Source: Xanthocytophaga agilis (GTDB taxonomy: Bacteria > Bacteroidota > Bacteroidia > Cytophagales > 172606-1). From it: a stretch of 64,000 nucleotides of DNA. The notes beneath the pieces were generated by a model. It saw nothing but the letters and a program-made list of their open reading frames with translations. It ran no database searches and had not been told where the DNA came from. How positions within the stretch are numbered: the stretch's first letter is position 1; each line of letters starts with the position of its first letter. Below, in pieces: positions 1-9,418 of this stretch. The stretch is from assembly GCF_030068605.1 (NCBI RefSeq), contig NZ_JASJOU010000004.1, forward strand, positions 434,001 to 498,000, in the 5' to 3' direction. The translations under genes were made by a program, and so were the position numbers.

Positions 1-95
1 AAAACTGCGCCCGATGGTTTGAAAGATGTTCCGGTTACTTTTTAGCGTGGTGATCATAGAGTGGTGTATTTTAAGTTCCAACAAATCCATACACT

Positions 96-965
96 ATGCT
101 CTCTGTAAAACTGTACATAGGCTATTGGCTGATCGCATTAATACTGATTGCCATTTTACCTGCTCAGGCACAACAACCCAAAACAGATATTTTACTGCTT
201 GGATCAGATCACCTGGCGCAGATTTATAAAAAAGACAATCCCAATACTGATGTTTTGACTCCTTCCAGACAAAAAGAACTGGCTGAAGTGATTCGCACAA
301 TCAATGCTTATCACCCTGACCTGATTCTGGTAGAACGGTTGCCGGAAGAGCAGACCGAACTCGACAGCCTGTATACCTTGTATCAGCAAAACAAACTGGA
401 TATTGCAGATATGGACGGTGGGAGAGGTGAGATATATCAGCTGGCTTTTCCATTAGCCAAAAAAGCCAATCTCAAAAAAATATACGGTGTCAATGCTCCC
501 GGTGGTACTTCACAGAGTATACTGGATAATGGAGAGCACATTGATCTGTACAAACAGGCTACTACTGATCTGAGAAAAGTTGTCGGAGAAAAATATACGG
601 CCCTGGGCAACAATAGCCTTTCGCTGAAAGACTATATGATTTTTCTGAATAAGCCGGAATGCTATAATTTGATTTACAGATTACGCTATATGGTGCCTGC
701 ACGGGTTACAAACGGGAAGTTTAAAAATCCGGATGCAATGGTAGATACCGCTTTTGTAAATCCTAAATATATCGGTGCTGAATTGATTTCTGTATTTAAA
801 AACAGAGATTATAAGATCTATTCCAATATTGTAACTACTCAGATGCAAACCCATGCCAAACGGATTCTGGTGATCATAGGAGTAGCCCATATAGGATCAC
901 TGAAAAGCATTTTCCGGGATGATATAGAGTATACTCTGGTAGACGCCGATAAATACCTGAAATAA
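96..965 (+). CDS. Secreted DUF5694 (TraB/GumN-like) protein
   Basis: 289 aa. An N-terminal signal peptide (hydrophobic residues 8-24, AQA-type cleavage near 24-26) points to export to the periplasm or envelope. The mature part has the TraB/GumN-like arrangement seen in DUF5694: GSDH at 36-39, a conserved Glu in LVERLPEEQ (about 80), and GVAH near the C-terminus (His265). In the wider TraB/PrgY/GumN superfamily such His/Glu residues are thought to form a metal-dependent protease-like site; for DUF5694 itself the reaction is not known, so activity is inferred. It stands alone on the plus strand and is followed by a dispersed hairpin repeat. The start is the first ATG directly before the signal peptide. 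Family call is fairly sure, function is not. Confidence 0.8.
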   Translation: MLSVKLYIGYWLIALILIAILPAQAQQPKTDILLLGSDHLAQIYKKDNPNTDVLTPSRQKELAEVIRTINAYHPDLILVERLPEEQTELDSLYTLYQQNKLDIADMDGGRGEIYQLAFPLAKKANLKKIYGVNAPGGTSQSILDNGEHIDLYKQATTDLRKVVGEKYTALGNNSLSLKDYMIFLNKPECYNLIYRLRYMVPARVTNGKFKNPDAMVDTAFVNPKYIGAELISVFKNRDYKIYSNIVTTQMQTHAKRILVIIGVAHIGSLKSIFRDDIEYTLVDADKYLK

Positions 966-1133
966 TCGTCTATTTTCTACTCCCAGGTTAGTGTTATTAC
1001 TCTGGATAGTGAAAAACAAGTCGTTGGTGATAACACGCAACGACGGACAACAAGGATGACTCGCTGTTCTCCTGAAGGGAAAGGAATACTCCACTCCCTT
1101 TTTGTCTTTCTGAAAGAACCTATCTCTCCTTCC

Positions 1134-1247
1134 TGTCCTCCTGAAAGGAACTTGTGACAAGACCAGCGGCTTTTCCTACTGGAGATATTTTTTTCTCTCA
1201 GAAAGTAAACACAACTCTATTTGTCAAGAGATCCTTTCAGGAGGACA
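1134..1247 (-). repeat. Dispersed hairpin repeat, family A (copy 1, inverted orientation)
   Basis: A 114-bp element with near-perfect terminal inverted repeats of about 27 bp (TGTCCTCCTGAAAGGA... and its complement ...TCCTTTCAGGAGGACA). The centre reads GACCAGCGGC, the complement of the GCCGCCGGTC core of other copies, so this copy is inverted. An isolated extra arm (TGTCTTTCTGAAAGAA) lies at about 1102-1117. Nine further copies are in this window. The open reading frames that cross it (897-1160, 1221-1592) are artefacts of the repeat. Confidence 0.85.
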
Positions 1248-1657
1248 AAGAGGGAGTGTTTAGGGTATTCTAGCCCCGAAGGCACTTTCAGGGAGTTTCA
1301 CTGGCTTGGGCTTTTTTGTAGTAGAATACTTCCAAGAACAACACACATCCAAATCTGCACTAATACATGTATAGTAGTTTACCTTCTACAAAAATCTTCA
1401 CAAAAATCTATACAGACATACGAATTTGTATATTTGTACGTTAGAAAGAAACTGTTGGCCAGAATGTGTTCCTGCACACTGGTCACACAACAAACCTATA
1501 GTCTAAATACGAACTTAGACTACCATACAACCTCTCCCAAGAATAGTACAGATGCTCTGCGTCAAGATTTACAACAAATAACCATTTGGTGAGTAGTAGT
1601 TTAATAAAGCTAGACTGTCTATCTTTTTAATTCTGCTATCATACCTGCAATCTTAAA

Positions 1658-1689
1658 TTCGGATAACGTAATCTGTATACTTAATTTTG
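1658..1689 (+). promoter_or_regulatory. Possible Bacteroidota promoter for the PAP2 gene
   Basis: TAATTTTG at 1682-1689 fits the TAnnTTTG -7 element, with a weak TTCG at 1658-1661 twenty bases upstream in place of TTTG. The predicted leader to the ATG at 1719 is about 25 nt. The -33 match is poor. Confidence 0.4.
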
Positions 1690-1718
1690 TAAAGTTTCTG
1701 TTAATCTACTTGTAAAGA

Positions 1719-2714
1719 ATGAAAAAAATAGTTGGAGTGAGCCTGCTGATGTATGCATGCGTAGGAATGATTCAAGCCAGTGGACAATCCTTGGAGCTAA
1801 AAGATACCGTATACCAGGAAGAGTCTGTATCTGGTGTCAACTCCAGGATAAGCCTGAATCAGACTTCAGAACTTTTAACAACGAGAGAATATTCGTTATC
1901 GGACAACTATTCGTTAAAAGACACTCCTTCCAGATGGTTGCTCCAGTCAGAGCCTGCTCAAAAAACAGAATCAACATCTCCGTATGTGATTCATCCGGTG
2001 CGTGAAGTAGGCTTTCTTACCAGTTCGGTTGTACTGGCCGGGGCGGCTTTGGTTGCAAAGAATAATGCAGGAGCTATTACAGCTAATAAATTGGCTTCTT
2101 TGCAGAGAGAGTCTATCTGGACTGTTGACAGAGGGGCTACCTATCATTATTCTTCATCGGCTCATGCAGCCAGTAATGTGCTTTTATATTCATCCGTAAT
2201 GTCGCCCTGGCTGTATCTGGCAGGCGAGAAAACGCGTAAAGATTTTGGCAAGATTTCGCTGATGCATGCAGAAACCTTTATGATTTGCTGGGGTATTACC
2301 GGACTAACAAAGGCAATGGTATTTCGTCCTCGTCCTTATGTATATAACCCACATGTATCCAATGAAGTAAAGCTGACACAGGCAGGACGGGAAAGCTTCT
2401 TTTCCGGACACGTAGCCATGACAGCTGCTATGTCGTTTTTTACAGCCAGTACTTTTTCGCGCTATTATCCCGATTCCAAATGGAAGCCGCTGGTATGGTC
2501 ATATGCTATTGTGTGGCCTGCTGCTACTGGCTATTATCGGTATACAGCCGGAAAACATTTCGTCTCTGATATTGTAATTGGTTATGCGATCGGAGCAGCT
2601 ACAGGATTGCTGGTGCCAAAACTCCATGAGAAAATAGCAGGCAGGAGAAAGAAGACAATCCCTTCTTCAAATCCTGTATTGTCTAAAGTTGCCTGGCAGC
2701 ATACATCAGAGTAG
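1719..2714 (+). CDS. PAP2 (phosphatidic acid phosphatase type 2) superfamily protein
   Basis: 331 aa. The three PAP2 phosphatase motifs are intact: KX6RP at 198-206 (KAMVFRPRP), SGH at 229-231, and RX5HX3D at 274-284 (Arg274, His280, Asp284). These form the phosphoenzyme site used on lipid phosphates such as phosphatidic acid or undecaprenyl diphosphate. A signal peptide (residues 1-22) is followed by a polar stretch of about 65 residues and then hydrophobic helices, so the catalytic part probably sits in or against a membrane and faces the periplasm. Other Bacteroidota PAP2 proteins work in lipid A dephosphorylation or undecaprenyl-PP recycling; the substrate here cannot be told. Monocistronic. 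Confidence 0.88.
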   Translation: MKKIVGVSLLMYACVGMIQASGQSLELKDTVYQEESVSGVNSRISLNQTSELLTTREYSLSDNYSLKDTPSRWLLQSEPAQKTESTSPYVIHPVREVGFLTSSVVLAGAALVAKNNAGAITANKLASLQRESIWTVDRGATYHYSSSAHAASNVLLYSSVMSPWLYLAGEKTRKDFGKISLMHAETFMICWGITGLTKAMVFRPRPYVYNPHVSNEVKLTQAGRESFFSGHVAMTAAMSFFTASTFSRYYPDSKWKPLVWSYAIVWPAATGYYRYTAGKHFVSDIVIGYAIGAATGLLVPKLHEKIAGRRKKTIPSSNPVLSKVAWQHTSE

Positions 2715-2910
2715 TGATATCATTTCTATTTGCCTTTACATCCTGCATTCCTTTATACCAGAAGGAGTGCAGGATGTTTGCGTTTACTATGGCGCTGTAT
2801 CTGCTCCATAGATTGTCACTTAAAAATCTCTTTTCTCTGTTCCCTCTCTTTTTTATTATTCTGAAAGGAAATCTGTCCTTCCTGTCCAGAAGGCTCATCC
2901 CTTCTTTATA

Positions 2911-3021
2911 TCCTTCCGAAAAATCTTTTGACAAATAGAGCCATCTGCGGTTTCTGAGAGAAAAGATCCTCTCTAAATCCAAAAGCAGTGTGGTTGGGCG
3001 CGAGTTCTTTTCAGGAGGACA
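2911..3021 (+). repeat. Dispersed hairpin repeat, family A (copy 2, degenerate)
   Basis: A weathered copy: the left arm is degraded (TCCTTCCGAAAAATCTTTTG then ACAAATAGAG), the middle keeps TTTCTGAGAG and CAAATCCAAAAG, and the right arm ends in CGAGTTCTTTTCAGGAGGAC. Forward orientation. It appears to be an older copy with more mismatches between arms than the others. Confidence 0.65.
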
Positions 3022-3634
3022 AAAAGGGTAGATTGTGACGGGACACGATAAGGATATATCTGGTACTCTGTTCCTATCCTGGAGATTTTCATAAGAAAAA
3101 TCAGTGTTACTAGCGCTTGGATAACTAGTATTTTAACCGTGGTATGTATAGATAGTTTAGTGTAGTATATGATAGTCTTATAATTGATTTATAGATGGAT
3201 TGATTTACCAAACAGTGTATGTGATGCCAGAGTATAGTATAAATACTGTACGAGCACGATTGTATGTATGATAAGAAAATATAACAGGGTTATAAAGTTT
3301 TGAATTATAATACCAGGCCATATTATGTTTTTAGATCAATATGGAGTATTTGTTGTCTGTTTAATAATGGGCTTTAGAACAGCCTCATTACAAGCTTTTT
3401 CTAGAAATATTGGTTTATTTGTTACAGTAACAATTCTATGTAAAGTTAATGGATAGTATGTTATTTTCCAGTCCGATGATAGTTTTCTGCTAATCGTGTG
3501 GGTTCTTTTACAGAAAAATATTACCTGTTGTTGGAAATTACTATTTTGGTGACGTCTGTTTTTGTAAGTAGCATTGCTGTAAATTCTTCATACTGAAGGA
3601 TTCACCGGATCAATTAATTTAACAGTACCAGACA
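3022..3634. other. AT-rich intergenic stretch, nothing recognised
   Basis: About 610 bp between the family A repeat and the TIG lipoprotein gene. No open frame of coding character and no clear TTTG/TAnnTTTG promoter pair was seen. A GTTACAGTA at 3421-3429 resembles half of the 9-bp motif found at 43.9, 47.7 and 49.9 kb but lacks the second repeat and the -7 box. Confidence 0.5.
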
Positions 3635-4924
3635 ATGATTTTCAATTACAGCAAAACCAGATTTGATTTACTTCGCTTCGGTATAGCCATGGGTCTAGCC
3701 GCTTTTGCCATGACAGGTTGTAAAGATGATGAAGCACCAGCTATTCAGGTAACATCCTTTAGTCCAGCCAGTGCTTTTGTAGGTGATACCATTACCATTA
3801 CAGGTAATAATTTCAATACAAACATTGAGAAAAACGTTATCGCATTTGGCAACCGTGCTGCAGAAATTGTAAGCATCAGTGCTACCGAAATGAAGGTGAT
3901 TGTACCGAAAGAGGCATTCTCCAGCAAAATCAGTCTGAACATGGATGGTAAAGCTACTACTACAGCAACAGATTTTACTTTGATGAAGATGTATTTTGCC
4001 GGATACGATAACAATGCTTCCAAGTATTGGATATCTTCTCCCATTACTACTGCATCTACTGCATTAAGCAATGGAACTATACGTGATTATTCTGCTGCTA
4101 TGAGCGTGTCAGATGGTAATGTGTATATTGCCGGACGTCAGTCTTATAATGGAGTGCTTGTTGCGAAGTACTGGAAAAATGGTACAGCCAAAAACCTATC
4201 AGACAGTGTATATAACACATATGCCACATCTGTAGTTGCTAGCAATGGTAATGTATATGTAGCTGGCTATGGATACGAAGCAGGCAAAAGTGCTCTTGTA
4301 GCTAAATATTGGAAAAACGATACCACAGTAGTAAAACTAACCAATGGAGACTATCACAATTATACTACTGGTATTGCTTCAGTAAATGGCGATGTATATG
4401 TAGCTGGTTATGGATACGAAGCAGGTAAAGATGAATATGTAGCTAAATACTGGAAAAATGGCCAGCAGATGAATCTGACAGATGGGTCTATGGAAGCCAG
4501 AACAACAGGTATATTTGTGGTAAACGGGGATGTGTATGTGACAGGGTATGTATATAATGCAAGTGGAAATGAAATTGCTACTTTTTGGAAAAATGGAGTG
4601 GAAGCGCCTCTTTCTACAGTTAGTTCAGCAGCAACAGCTCTTGCTGTGGTTGGATCTGATGTGTATGTGGCAGGGTATGAATACAAAAACAGCATTCCTG
4701 TTGCTACATACTGGAAAAACGGAACTGCTCAAAATCTTGAGCATGGTACTAGTGGTAGCTATGCAAAAGGAATCTATGTGTTAAACAACCATGTATATGT
4801 ATTAGGACATGATTATAATGCTGGTGACCTTGGTGTAGTCAGATACTGGAAAGACGGCAAAGCTGTTGATCTTACAGATGGTAAAACTTCAGCAACGGTA
4901 GCATACGGTATTGTTGCCCCTTAA
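3635..4924 (+). CDS. Lipoprotein with IPT/TIG domain and tandem beta-propeller-like repeats
   Basis: 429 aa. A lipoprotein signal (FAMTGC, lipid-anchored Cys29) is followed by an IPT/TIG immunoglobulin-like domain at about residues 37-118. The rest is about seven repeats of roughly 40 residues, each built as 'G-VYVAGY-Y...A-YWKNG...L', probably blades or strands of a repeat fold. Two neighbouring repeats (around 195-290) are almost identical at DNA level (VYVAGYGYEAGK twice), a sign of recent duplication. There is no enzymatic motif; a cell-surface structural or binding role is inferred from Bacteroidota TIG lipoproteins. The gene stands alone and ends in a strong terminator. Confidence 0.8.
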   Translation: MIFNYSKTRFDLLRFGIAMGLAAFAMTGCKDDEAPAIQVTSFSPASAFVGDTITITGNNFNTNIEKNVIAFGNRAAEIVSISATEMKVIVPKEAFSSKISLNMDGKATTTATDFTLMKMYFAGYDNNASKYWISSPITTASTALSNGTIRDYSAAMSVSDGNVYIAGRQSYNGVLVAKYWKNGTAKNLSDSVYNTYATSVVASNGNVYVAGYGYEAGKSALVAKYWKNDTTVVKLTNGDYHNYTTGIASVNGDVYVAGYGYEAGKDEYVAKYWKNGQQMNLTDGSMEARTTGIFVVNGDVYVTGYVYNASGNEIATFWKNGVEAPLSTVSSAATALAVVGSDVYVAGYEYKNSIPVATYWKNGTAQNLEHGTSGSYAKGIYVLNNHVYVLGHDYNAGDLGVVRYWKDGKAVDLTDGKTSATVAYGIVAP

Positions 4925-4949
4925 TAAAATATACTTAACTATAATCGTT

Positions 4950-4978
4950 AAAGCACCACAGTGATGTGGTGCTTTTTT
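4950..4978 (+). terminator. Rho-independent terminator after the TIG lipoprotein gene
   Basis: Perfect 11-bp stem AAAGCACCACA / TGTGGTGCTTT around a GTGA loop, followed by a T run. It lies 25 bp after the stop codon. Confidence 0.9.
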
Positions 4979-5061
4979 ATTTTAGACCGTATGTCTCACA
5001 CTTAATCTACATTAAGCTTTTTTCTTAATCTACCTTATTGGAGTCGCCCTGACTAATGCCG

Positions 5062-5069
5062 TATCTTTG
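5062..5069 (+). promoter_or_regulatory. Probable -7 element for the pirin/dioxygenase operon
   Basis: TATCTTTG matches TAnnTTTG. A TATTG at 5036-5040 lies 21 bp upstream and could act as a weak -33 element. The predicted 5' leader is about 70 nt. Confidence 0.5.
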
Positions 5070-5146
5070 TATCATCAGAATTGCAAAAGAGATCGCTAAT
5101 CTGACAGATAAAGAAAATAGATACACAAACCTATATATTGTAGAAA

Positions 5147-5857
5147 ATGAAAACGAAACTTATCCCTGCTGGTGAACGTGGCCTCAAAAAACTGGATTGG
5201 CTACAAAGCAATTTCGTATTTAGCTTTTCGAGTTATTATAATCCTGAACGCAGTGGCTTCGGTTTGTTACGGGTTTTTAACGACGACTATGTAACCCCTG
5301 GCAATGGATTTGGGCTTCATGGACATACCAACATGGAGATTATCTCAGTGATGCTGGCTGGCAAGATGAATCACAAAGACTCAATGGGATATTCGGAAGT
5401 AGTGGAAAAAGATTGGGTTCAGATTATGAGTGGAGGCAGCGGACTCCGGCACGAAGAATACAATGAAGGAGAGGAGGAAGTGAACTTCCTGCAGATATGG
5501 ATTGAGCCCAAGTTGCAAAACATTTCGCCCCGTTATCAACGCAGGTATTTTCCGGAAGAAAAACGTAAAAATCAACTTACAACTATTGTCAGCAACGAAG
5601 AGGGACAGGCGCATTGCTGGATTAACCAGAATGCAAAGCTGTCACTAGGATACTTTGACGCTGGCAAAAATATAGACTATACCTTTAACCCACTGAACAA
5701 ATGTTTGTTTGTGTATGCCATCAGTGGTAACCTGACGATAGGAGATCAGACACTCAATGAAAAAGATTCTTTAGAAATATGGGATACTAACAGTATCTCT
5801 ATCCAAACCAACATAGAAAGTCGCTTCCTGATTATTGAAGTACCTGTGAATCACTAA
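5147..5857 (+). CDS. Pirin family protein (YhhW-like bicupin)
   Basis: 236 aa, the usual length for short bacterial pirins. The N-terminal cupin carries the likely metal ligands His58 and His60 (LHGHTNMEI), His102 and Glu104 (GLRHEEYN), matching the HxH...HxE pattern of pirins; the second cupin (about 150-236) has no such site, as in other family members. Some pirins of this type, including YhhW, have quercetin 2,3-dioxygenase activity; others act as redox-sensing regulators. The gene is 35 bp upstream of a ring-cleaving dioxygenase gene, likely one operon, which supports a role in aromatic or quinone detoxification. Confidence 0.88.
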   Translation: MKTKLIPAGERGLKKLDWLQSNFVFSFSSYYNPERSGFGLLRVFNDDYVTPGNGFGLHGHTNMEIISVMLAGKMNHKDSMGYSEVVEKDWVQIMSGGSGLRHEEYNEGEEEVNFLQIWIEPKLQNISPRYQRRYFPEEKRKNQLTTIVSNEEGQAHCWINQNAKLSLGYFDAGKNIDYTFNPLNKCLFVYAISGNLTIGDQTLNEKDSLEIWDTNSISIQTNIESRFLIIEVPVNH

Positions 5858-5892
5858 AAACTTTATTATTTCATTCTATTCTATTTATTACC

Positions 5893-6843
5893 ATGGAAAC
5901 CAACACTGAAAATCGCATATTAGGTATACATCATATTACTGCCATAGCAGGTAATGCACAACGTAACTTCAACTTCTACAAAAATGTACTGGGATTACGG
6001 TTTGTGAAAAAAACTGTCAACTTTGACGACCCTTATACCTACCACTTCTATTTTGGAGATGAAGTAGGAACCCCTGGTACTATTCTTACTTTCTTCCCCT
6101 GGGAAGGAATCACTCCCGGAAGAAGAGGAACAGGAATGGCTACGGAAATCGGTTATTCTGTACCTGAAGGAAGTCTGGATTTCTGGTTGAAACGATTTGA
6201 GCAGCACAATGTCATTTTTAACAAACCTGCTGAGAAATTTGGTGAGACGTATGTTCCTTTCCTTGATCCGGATGGGTTGAAACTGGAATTGATTGTTTCC
6301 AAAACACCTGATATACGTAAGCCTTGGGAAACGCCAGAGGTGAATGCCAATGTTGCTACCAAAGGGTTTCATAATATTACGCTGACATTGAAAGACATCA
6401 AAGGTACAGCCGATGTGTTGACAGACATCTTTGGATACAAACTCATAGACCAGCATGTGAATCGTTATCGGTTTGCTACTGATGCTATTCCGAATGCTTC
6501 CATTGTGGATCTGGTAGAAGCAGCTGGTGAAAAACCAGGTCAGGTAGCAGGTGGTACAGTACACCATGTGGCCTTCCGGGTTGCCAATGATCAGATTCAA
6601 CAACAGTTTCGTCAAAAAATTGCTGAAAAAGGCTTTAACGTGACGCAACAAATAGATCGTAATTATTTCTATGCTATCTATTTCCGTGAACCAGGCGGAG
6701 TGTTGTTTGAAGTAGCTACAGACAATCCAGGCTTTACTGCTGATGAACCTTTACTGGAATTAGGTACCAATTTAAAATTACCTAGTCAATATGAAGCACA
6801 TCGGGCGGATATCGAAAAACGTCTGGTACAACTGGCAGACTAA
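5893..6843 (+). CDS. VOC-superfamily ring-cleaving dioxygenase (MhqO-like)
   Basis: 316 aa with two tandem glyoxalase/VOC modules. Likely metal ligands are visible: GIHHITAI (His13/14) in the first module, and GTVHHVAF (His224/225) and LFEVATD (Glu273) in the second. The FFPWEGITPGRRG loop is typical of the MhqO/LinE-like hydroquinone dioxygenase group. These Fe(II) enzymes open hydroquinone or catechol rings and in Bacillus belong to quinone-stress operons; that role is inferred here. It follows the pirin gene by 35 bp and is closed by a hairpin terminator at 6899. Confidence 0.88.
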   Translation: METNTENRILGIHHITAIAGNAQRNFNFYKNVLGLRFVKKTVNFDDPYTYHFYFGDEVGTPGTILTFFPWEGITPGRRGTGMATEIGYSVPEGSLDFWLKRFEQHNVIFNKPAEKFGETYVPFLDPDGLKLELIVSKTPDIRKPWETPEVNANVATKGFHNITLTLKDIKGTADVLTDIFGYKLIDQHVNRYRFATDAIPNASIVDLVEAAGEKPGQVAGGTVHHVAFRVANDQIQQQFRQKIAEKGFNVTQQIDRNYFYAIYFREPGGVLFEVATDNPGFTADEPLLELGTNLKLPSQYEAHRADIEKRLVQLAD

Positions 6844-6898
6844 TGGATTCGATGGCGCTGTTCAGTAACTAGTAAGTCAGATTGATTACCAGTTTTAA

Positions 6899-6951
6899 TG
6901 GGTGATAGAGTGCTATACTTGCTGAAAGTATACATTCTATCACCCATTTTT
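6899..6951 (+). terminator. Terminator after the dioxygenase gene
   Basis: Long stem TGGGTGATAGA...TCTATCACCCA with an inner TATACTT/AAAGTATA stem, followed by TTTTTAT. 56 bp after the stop codon. Confidence 0.85.
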
Positions 6952-7929
6952 ATATGATCCGGATGCTAGTGAAAAATATATAGGGAGATTTTTTGGATAC
7001 TATTCATTTGCAGGCTATTATAGGCTATAATAGGATTTTTATAAGAGTAGGTTATCTGATACTTATTTAGTTGCCTTGGAAGGGATGAGTAGTAAATTGT
7101 TTGAAATTATTTTTATGAATAAAGCTACTTTTATTGATGTAACTTTTTGATGATTTTTTGATTTAGTGTCTTTCTTTTGGGTTGATCTATTTTTAAGCCA
7201 ATGTTAAGAAAATATTTCGTGTACTTAACATTGAATAGAAAAAAGCAGACTTATTGAAAGGCCATTTATAGAGTTACAGGGTTGGTAATTAGATTATTGA
7301 AGGGTGATGTAGTTTGTATGGAGAGGGATGCTATTGGGGGTGCAATTGTGTTTTTCTGGTTTAGTTGAAAAAACTTTCAGGTCTTTTTTTTGCCTTATTG
7401 CATATAGAATTCATTTAAGAGTATGAAGATCTAGTAAATCAATTGTATTATTCCTATTTGATGATTAAATCCGTAACATTAACTTAACATTAGCGGAATA
7501 TTAACTAGAATTAACATTTTCTTAATACTAAAAATGCTGCTTTTCATTCCCCTTTCCAATAGATTTACATAAAGCCTCAAATTTAGAATGTAGTGTAACC
7601 TTAAATATTTGTGTGCGTATAAGCCAATAATCACTACTAAATAGGTTATAACTGGAATAGGTAAACATGCTTTTACAAGCGACTTTACCCTAGAATTCTA
7701 AGTATTTTTAAGTGCATATTTTTGATTCCGGGTGACTGCATCTTTCAGGTGCTTTCAGCAATCTAAGTCTGGTAAGGTACCGGTGTTAGTTCTGGAATAT
7801 GTTGAGCCGTTTCAAAGGCCTGGACTTTCTTCAGGCAGGCTGGGTTTGTTGTTATCATCACTTTTTACAGACAACAAACAGATCCATCAAACCATAGGAA
7901 TTTGTAATAAACCATACAAACCTGTTGCT
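6952..7929. other. Long AT-rich leader region of the exopolysaccharide locus
   Basis: Nearly 1 kb without a convincing gene. It holds a cluster of TTAACATT-like motifs described separately. The frame of the next gene stays open back to a GTG at 7732, but the 66 residues so added look random and have no family resemblance, so the region from 7732 to 7929 is treated as leader. Confidence 0.5.
7199..7233. promoter_or_regulatory. Perfect inverted repeat, candidate operator
   Basis: CAATGTTAAG at 7199-7208 and CTTAACATTG at 7224-7233 are exact complements 15 bp apart. The same core recurs nearby as TAACATTAA (7473), CTTAACATTA (7483-7492) and ATTAACATTT (about 7510). All lie upstream of the exopolysaccharide operon. 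No T run follows, which argues against a terminator. Confidence 0.45.
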
Positions 7930-9387
7930 ATGAAAGAATTCGTTTTACAAAACAATGTACAGGGGAATAGCCTCGGCATAACTAATTATGCATGGTCAAA
8001 GGCTAATTCTGCGGTTGATACCCGGAGTAATGAGTGGGGCCGATTTTTGTTATTAGGTATTGAATCGCTTATTATCTATGGTGTATTCAAATTTCTGCTG
8101 GATCTGCACCCGGCCCGCACTGTACACCTCAAAATTACCTACCCACTTATTGCCCTTGTCTTTTGCCTGGCATGGTGGGTGTTTGCGTTTTTGCCCAGTA
8201 AATCCTACCTGAGGAGAGGTTTTTCCTTTAAAGAAGGAATTTCTTTTTCCAATCTTTGGGGACCTTTGCTGCTTCATGGCAGTATGGTAGGATTGATACT
8301 GTCTGCTCTTCGGTTGCCTATTGGCTATTATCCTTTTTTCATTCAGAGTTACCTGGGAATTATTGTTCTTTTGATTGTTGCCCGTGGTATCTATCAGGTA
8401 TCCTATCAGAAAGGACTGCAACTGGCTTCAGGAAAATTTGTGGTAGTGAGTAGTGGTATTTATAGTCAGGAACTAGTTAACAAACTGACACGAAAGTGGG
8501 GAGAAAGTAAATTTGCCGGAAGCTTTGATCATCTGGTTGACCCGAACAAAGACTTTGAAGAAGAGTTTCAGAAATTTAGAGAATATTGCATTGAACATCA
8601 GATTCAGCATATTTTTATCAGCTTGCCCGCTCATCAGCAGGAACAGGTAGAAGCCATTTCACACTTTGCAGGTCAATGTTTTATCCGGTGTCTGATACTA
8701 CCTAATTCAGGATATATCTGGCCAGAACAAAAAAACATTTGTTACGTAGGTGATCTGGTGGTGTGCGATCAATGGTTGCATCCATTGCAGAATAAATTCA
8801 ATACAATCCTGAAGCGCATCTTTGATATAGTGTTTTCGCTGATGGTGATTGTATTTATATTCTCCTGGCTGATACCCATTATTGCACTGGCAGTAAAACT
8901 GTCTTCTCCAGGTCCTATATTTTTTGTGCAACATCGGCCTGGCAAACGGAACAAGGCATTCAAATGTCTGAAATTCCGTACCATGCGTGTTAATAATCAA
9001 TCAGAAGTTCAGGCTACTTTCAAAGATCCTCGTGTCACTGCTGTAGGGCAGTTTCTACGTAAGACCAGCCTGGATGAATTGCCTCAGTTTTTTAATGTAC
9101 TTGTAGGTGATATGTCTATTGTAGGGCCCCGGCCTAATATGGTCAGTCAACTGGAGTACTATTCCAAATTGATTCCGGAGTATCCTTTGCGACATGCCGT
9201 AGCTCCTGGTATTACAGGTTATGCTCAGGTAAAAGGATACCGAGGCGAAACCAGAGAACTCTATCTGATGCAGAAGCGGGTTGATTTTGACCTGGCGTAT
9301 ATCAGAAAATGGAATTTCTGGTTTGACATCAAGATCATATTCCTCACAGTGAAGAACATGATAGTAGGTGAGAAATTTGCCTATTAA
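7930..9387 (+). CDS. Polyprenyl-phosphate sugar-1-phosphate transferase (exopolysaccharide initiation)
   Basis: 485 aa from the ATG at 7930. Four N-terminal membrane helices (about 38-58, 70-90, 110-128, 138-152), a central Rossmann-like domain (about 165-285), one more helix at 299-322 and a C-terminal bacterial sugar transferase domain (about 295-485). Signature blocks are present: KRIFDI, GPIFFVQHRPG, KFRTM, LRKTSLDELPQ with the catalytic Asp-Glu pair at 382-383, GDMSIVGPRP and PGITGYAQV. The family moves a hexose-1-phosphate from UDP-sugar onto undecaprenyl phosphate, the first step of exopolysaccharide assembly. It is the first gene of the locus. The sugar (glucose or galactose) cannot be told. 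Confidence 0.92.
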   Translation: MKEFVLQNNVQGNSLGITNYAWSKANSAVDTRSNEWGRFLLLGIESLIIYGVFKFLLDLHPARTVHLKITYPLIALVFCLAWWVFAFLPSKSYLRRGFSFKEGISFSNLWGPLLLHGSMVGLILSALRLPIGYYPFFIQSYLGIIVLLIVARGIYQVSYQKGLQLASGKFVVVSSGIYSQELVNKLTRKWGESKFAGSFDHLVDPNKDFEEEFQKFREYCIEHQIQHIFISLPAHQQEQVEAISHFAGQCFIRCLILPNSGYIWPEQKNICYVGDLVVCDQWLHPLQNKFNTILKRIFDIVFSLMVIVFIFSWLIPIIALAVKLSSPGPIFFVQHRPGKRNKAFKCLKFRTMRVNNQSEVQATFKDPRVTAVGQFLRKTSLDELPQFFNVLVGDMSIVGPRPNMVSQLEYYSKLIPEYPLRHAVAPGITGYAQVKGYRGETRELYLMQKRVDFDLAYIRKWNFWFDIKIIFLTVKNMIVGEKFAY

Positions 9388-9418
9388 TAAATCCATGTAG
9401 TCAATTTTTCCTGTACTT

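Noticed and set aside
897-1592. Open frames of 87 and 123 codons (897-1160 minus, 1221-1592 plus)
   Set aside because: Both run through a family A repeat and share FRRT-type peptides with frames in other repeat copies; not genes.
2714-2982. Short frames after the PAP2 gene
   Set aside because: One overlaps the PAP2 stop and a degenerate repeat; composition is not coding-like.
3421-3450. Fourth copy of the paired-box promoter
   Set aside because: Only GTTACAGTA is present; no second box 21 bp away and no -7 element at the right distance.
5995-6651. 218-codon minus-strand frame
   Set aside because: It is the opposite strand of the dioxygenase gene, with the typical composition of a shadow frame.
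7732-7929. N-terminal extension of the initiating sugar transferase from a GTG
   Set aside because: The added 66 residues look random and precede a normal family start at the ATG at 7930.
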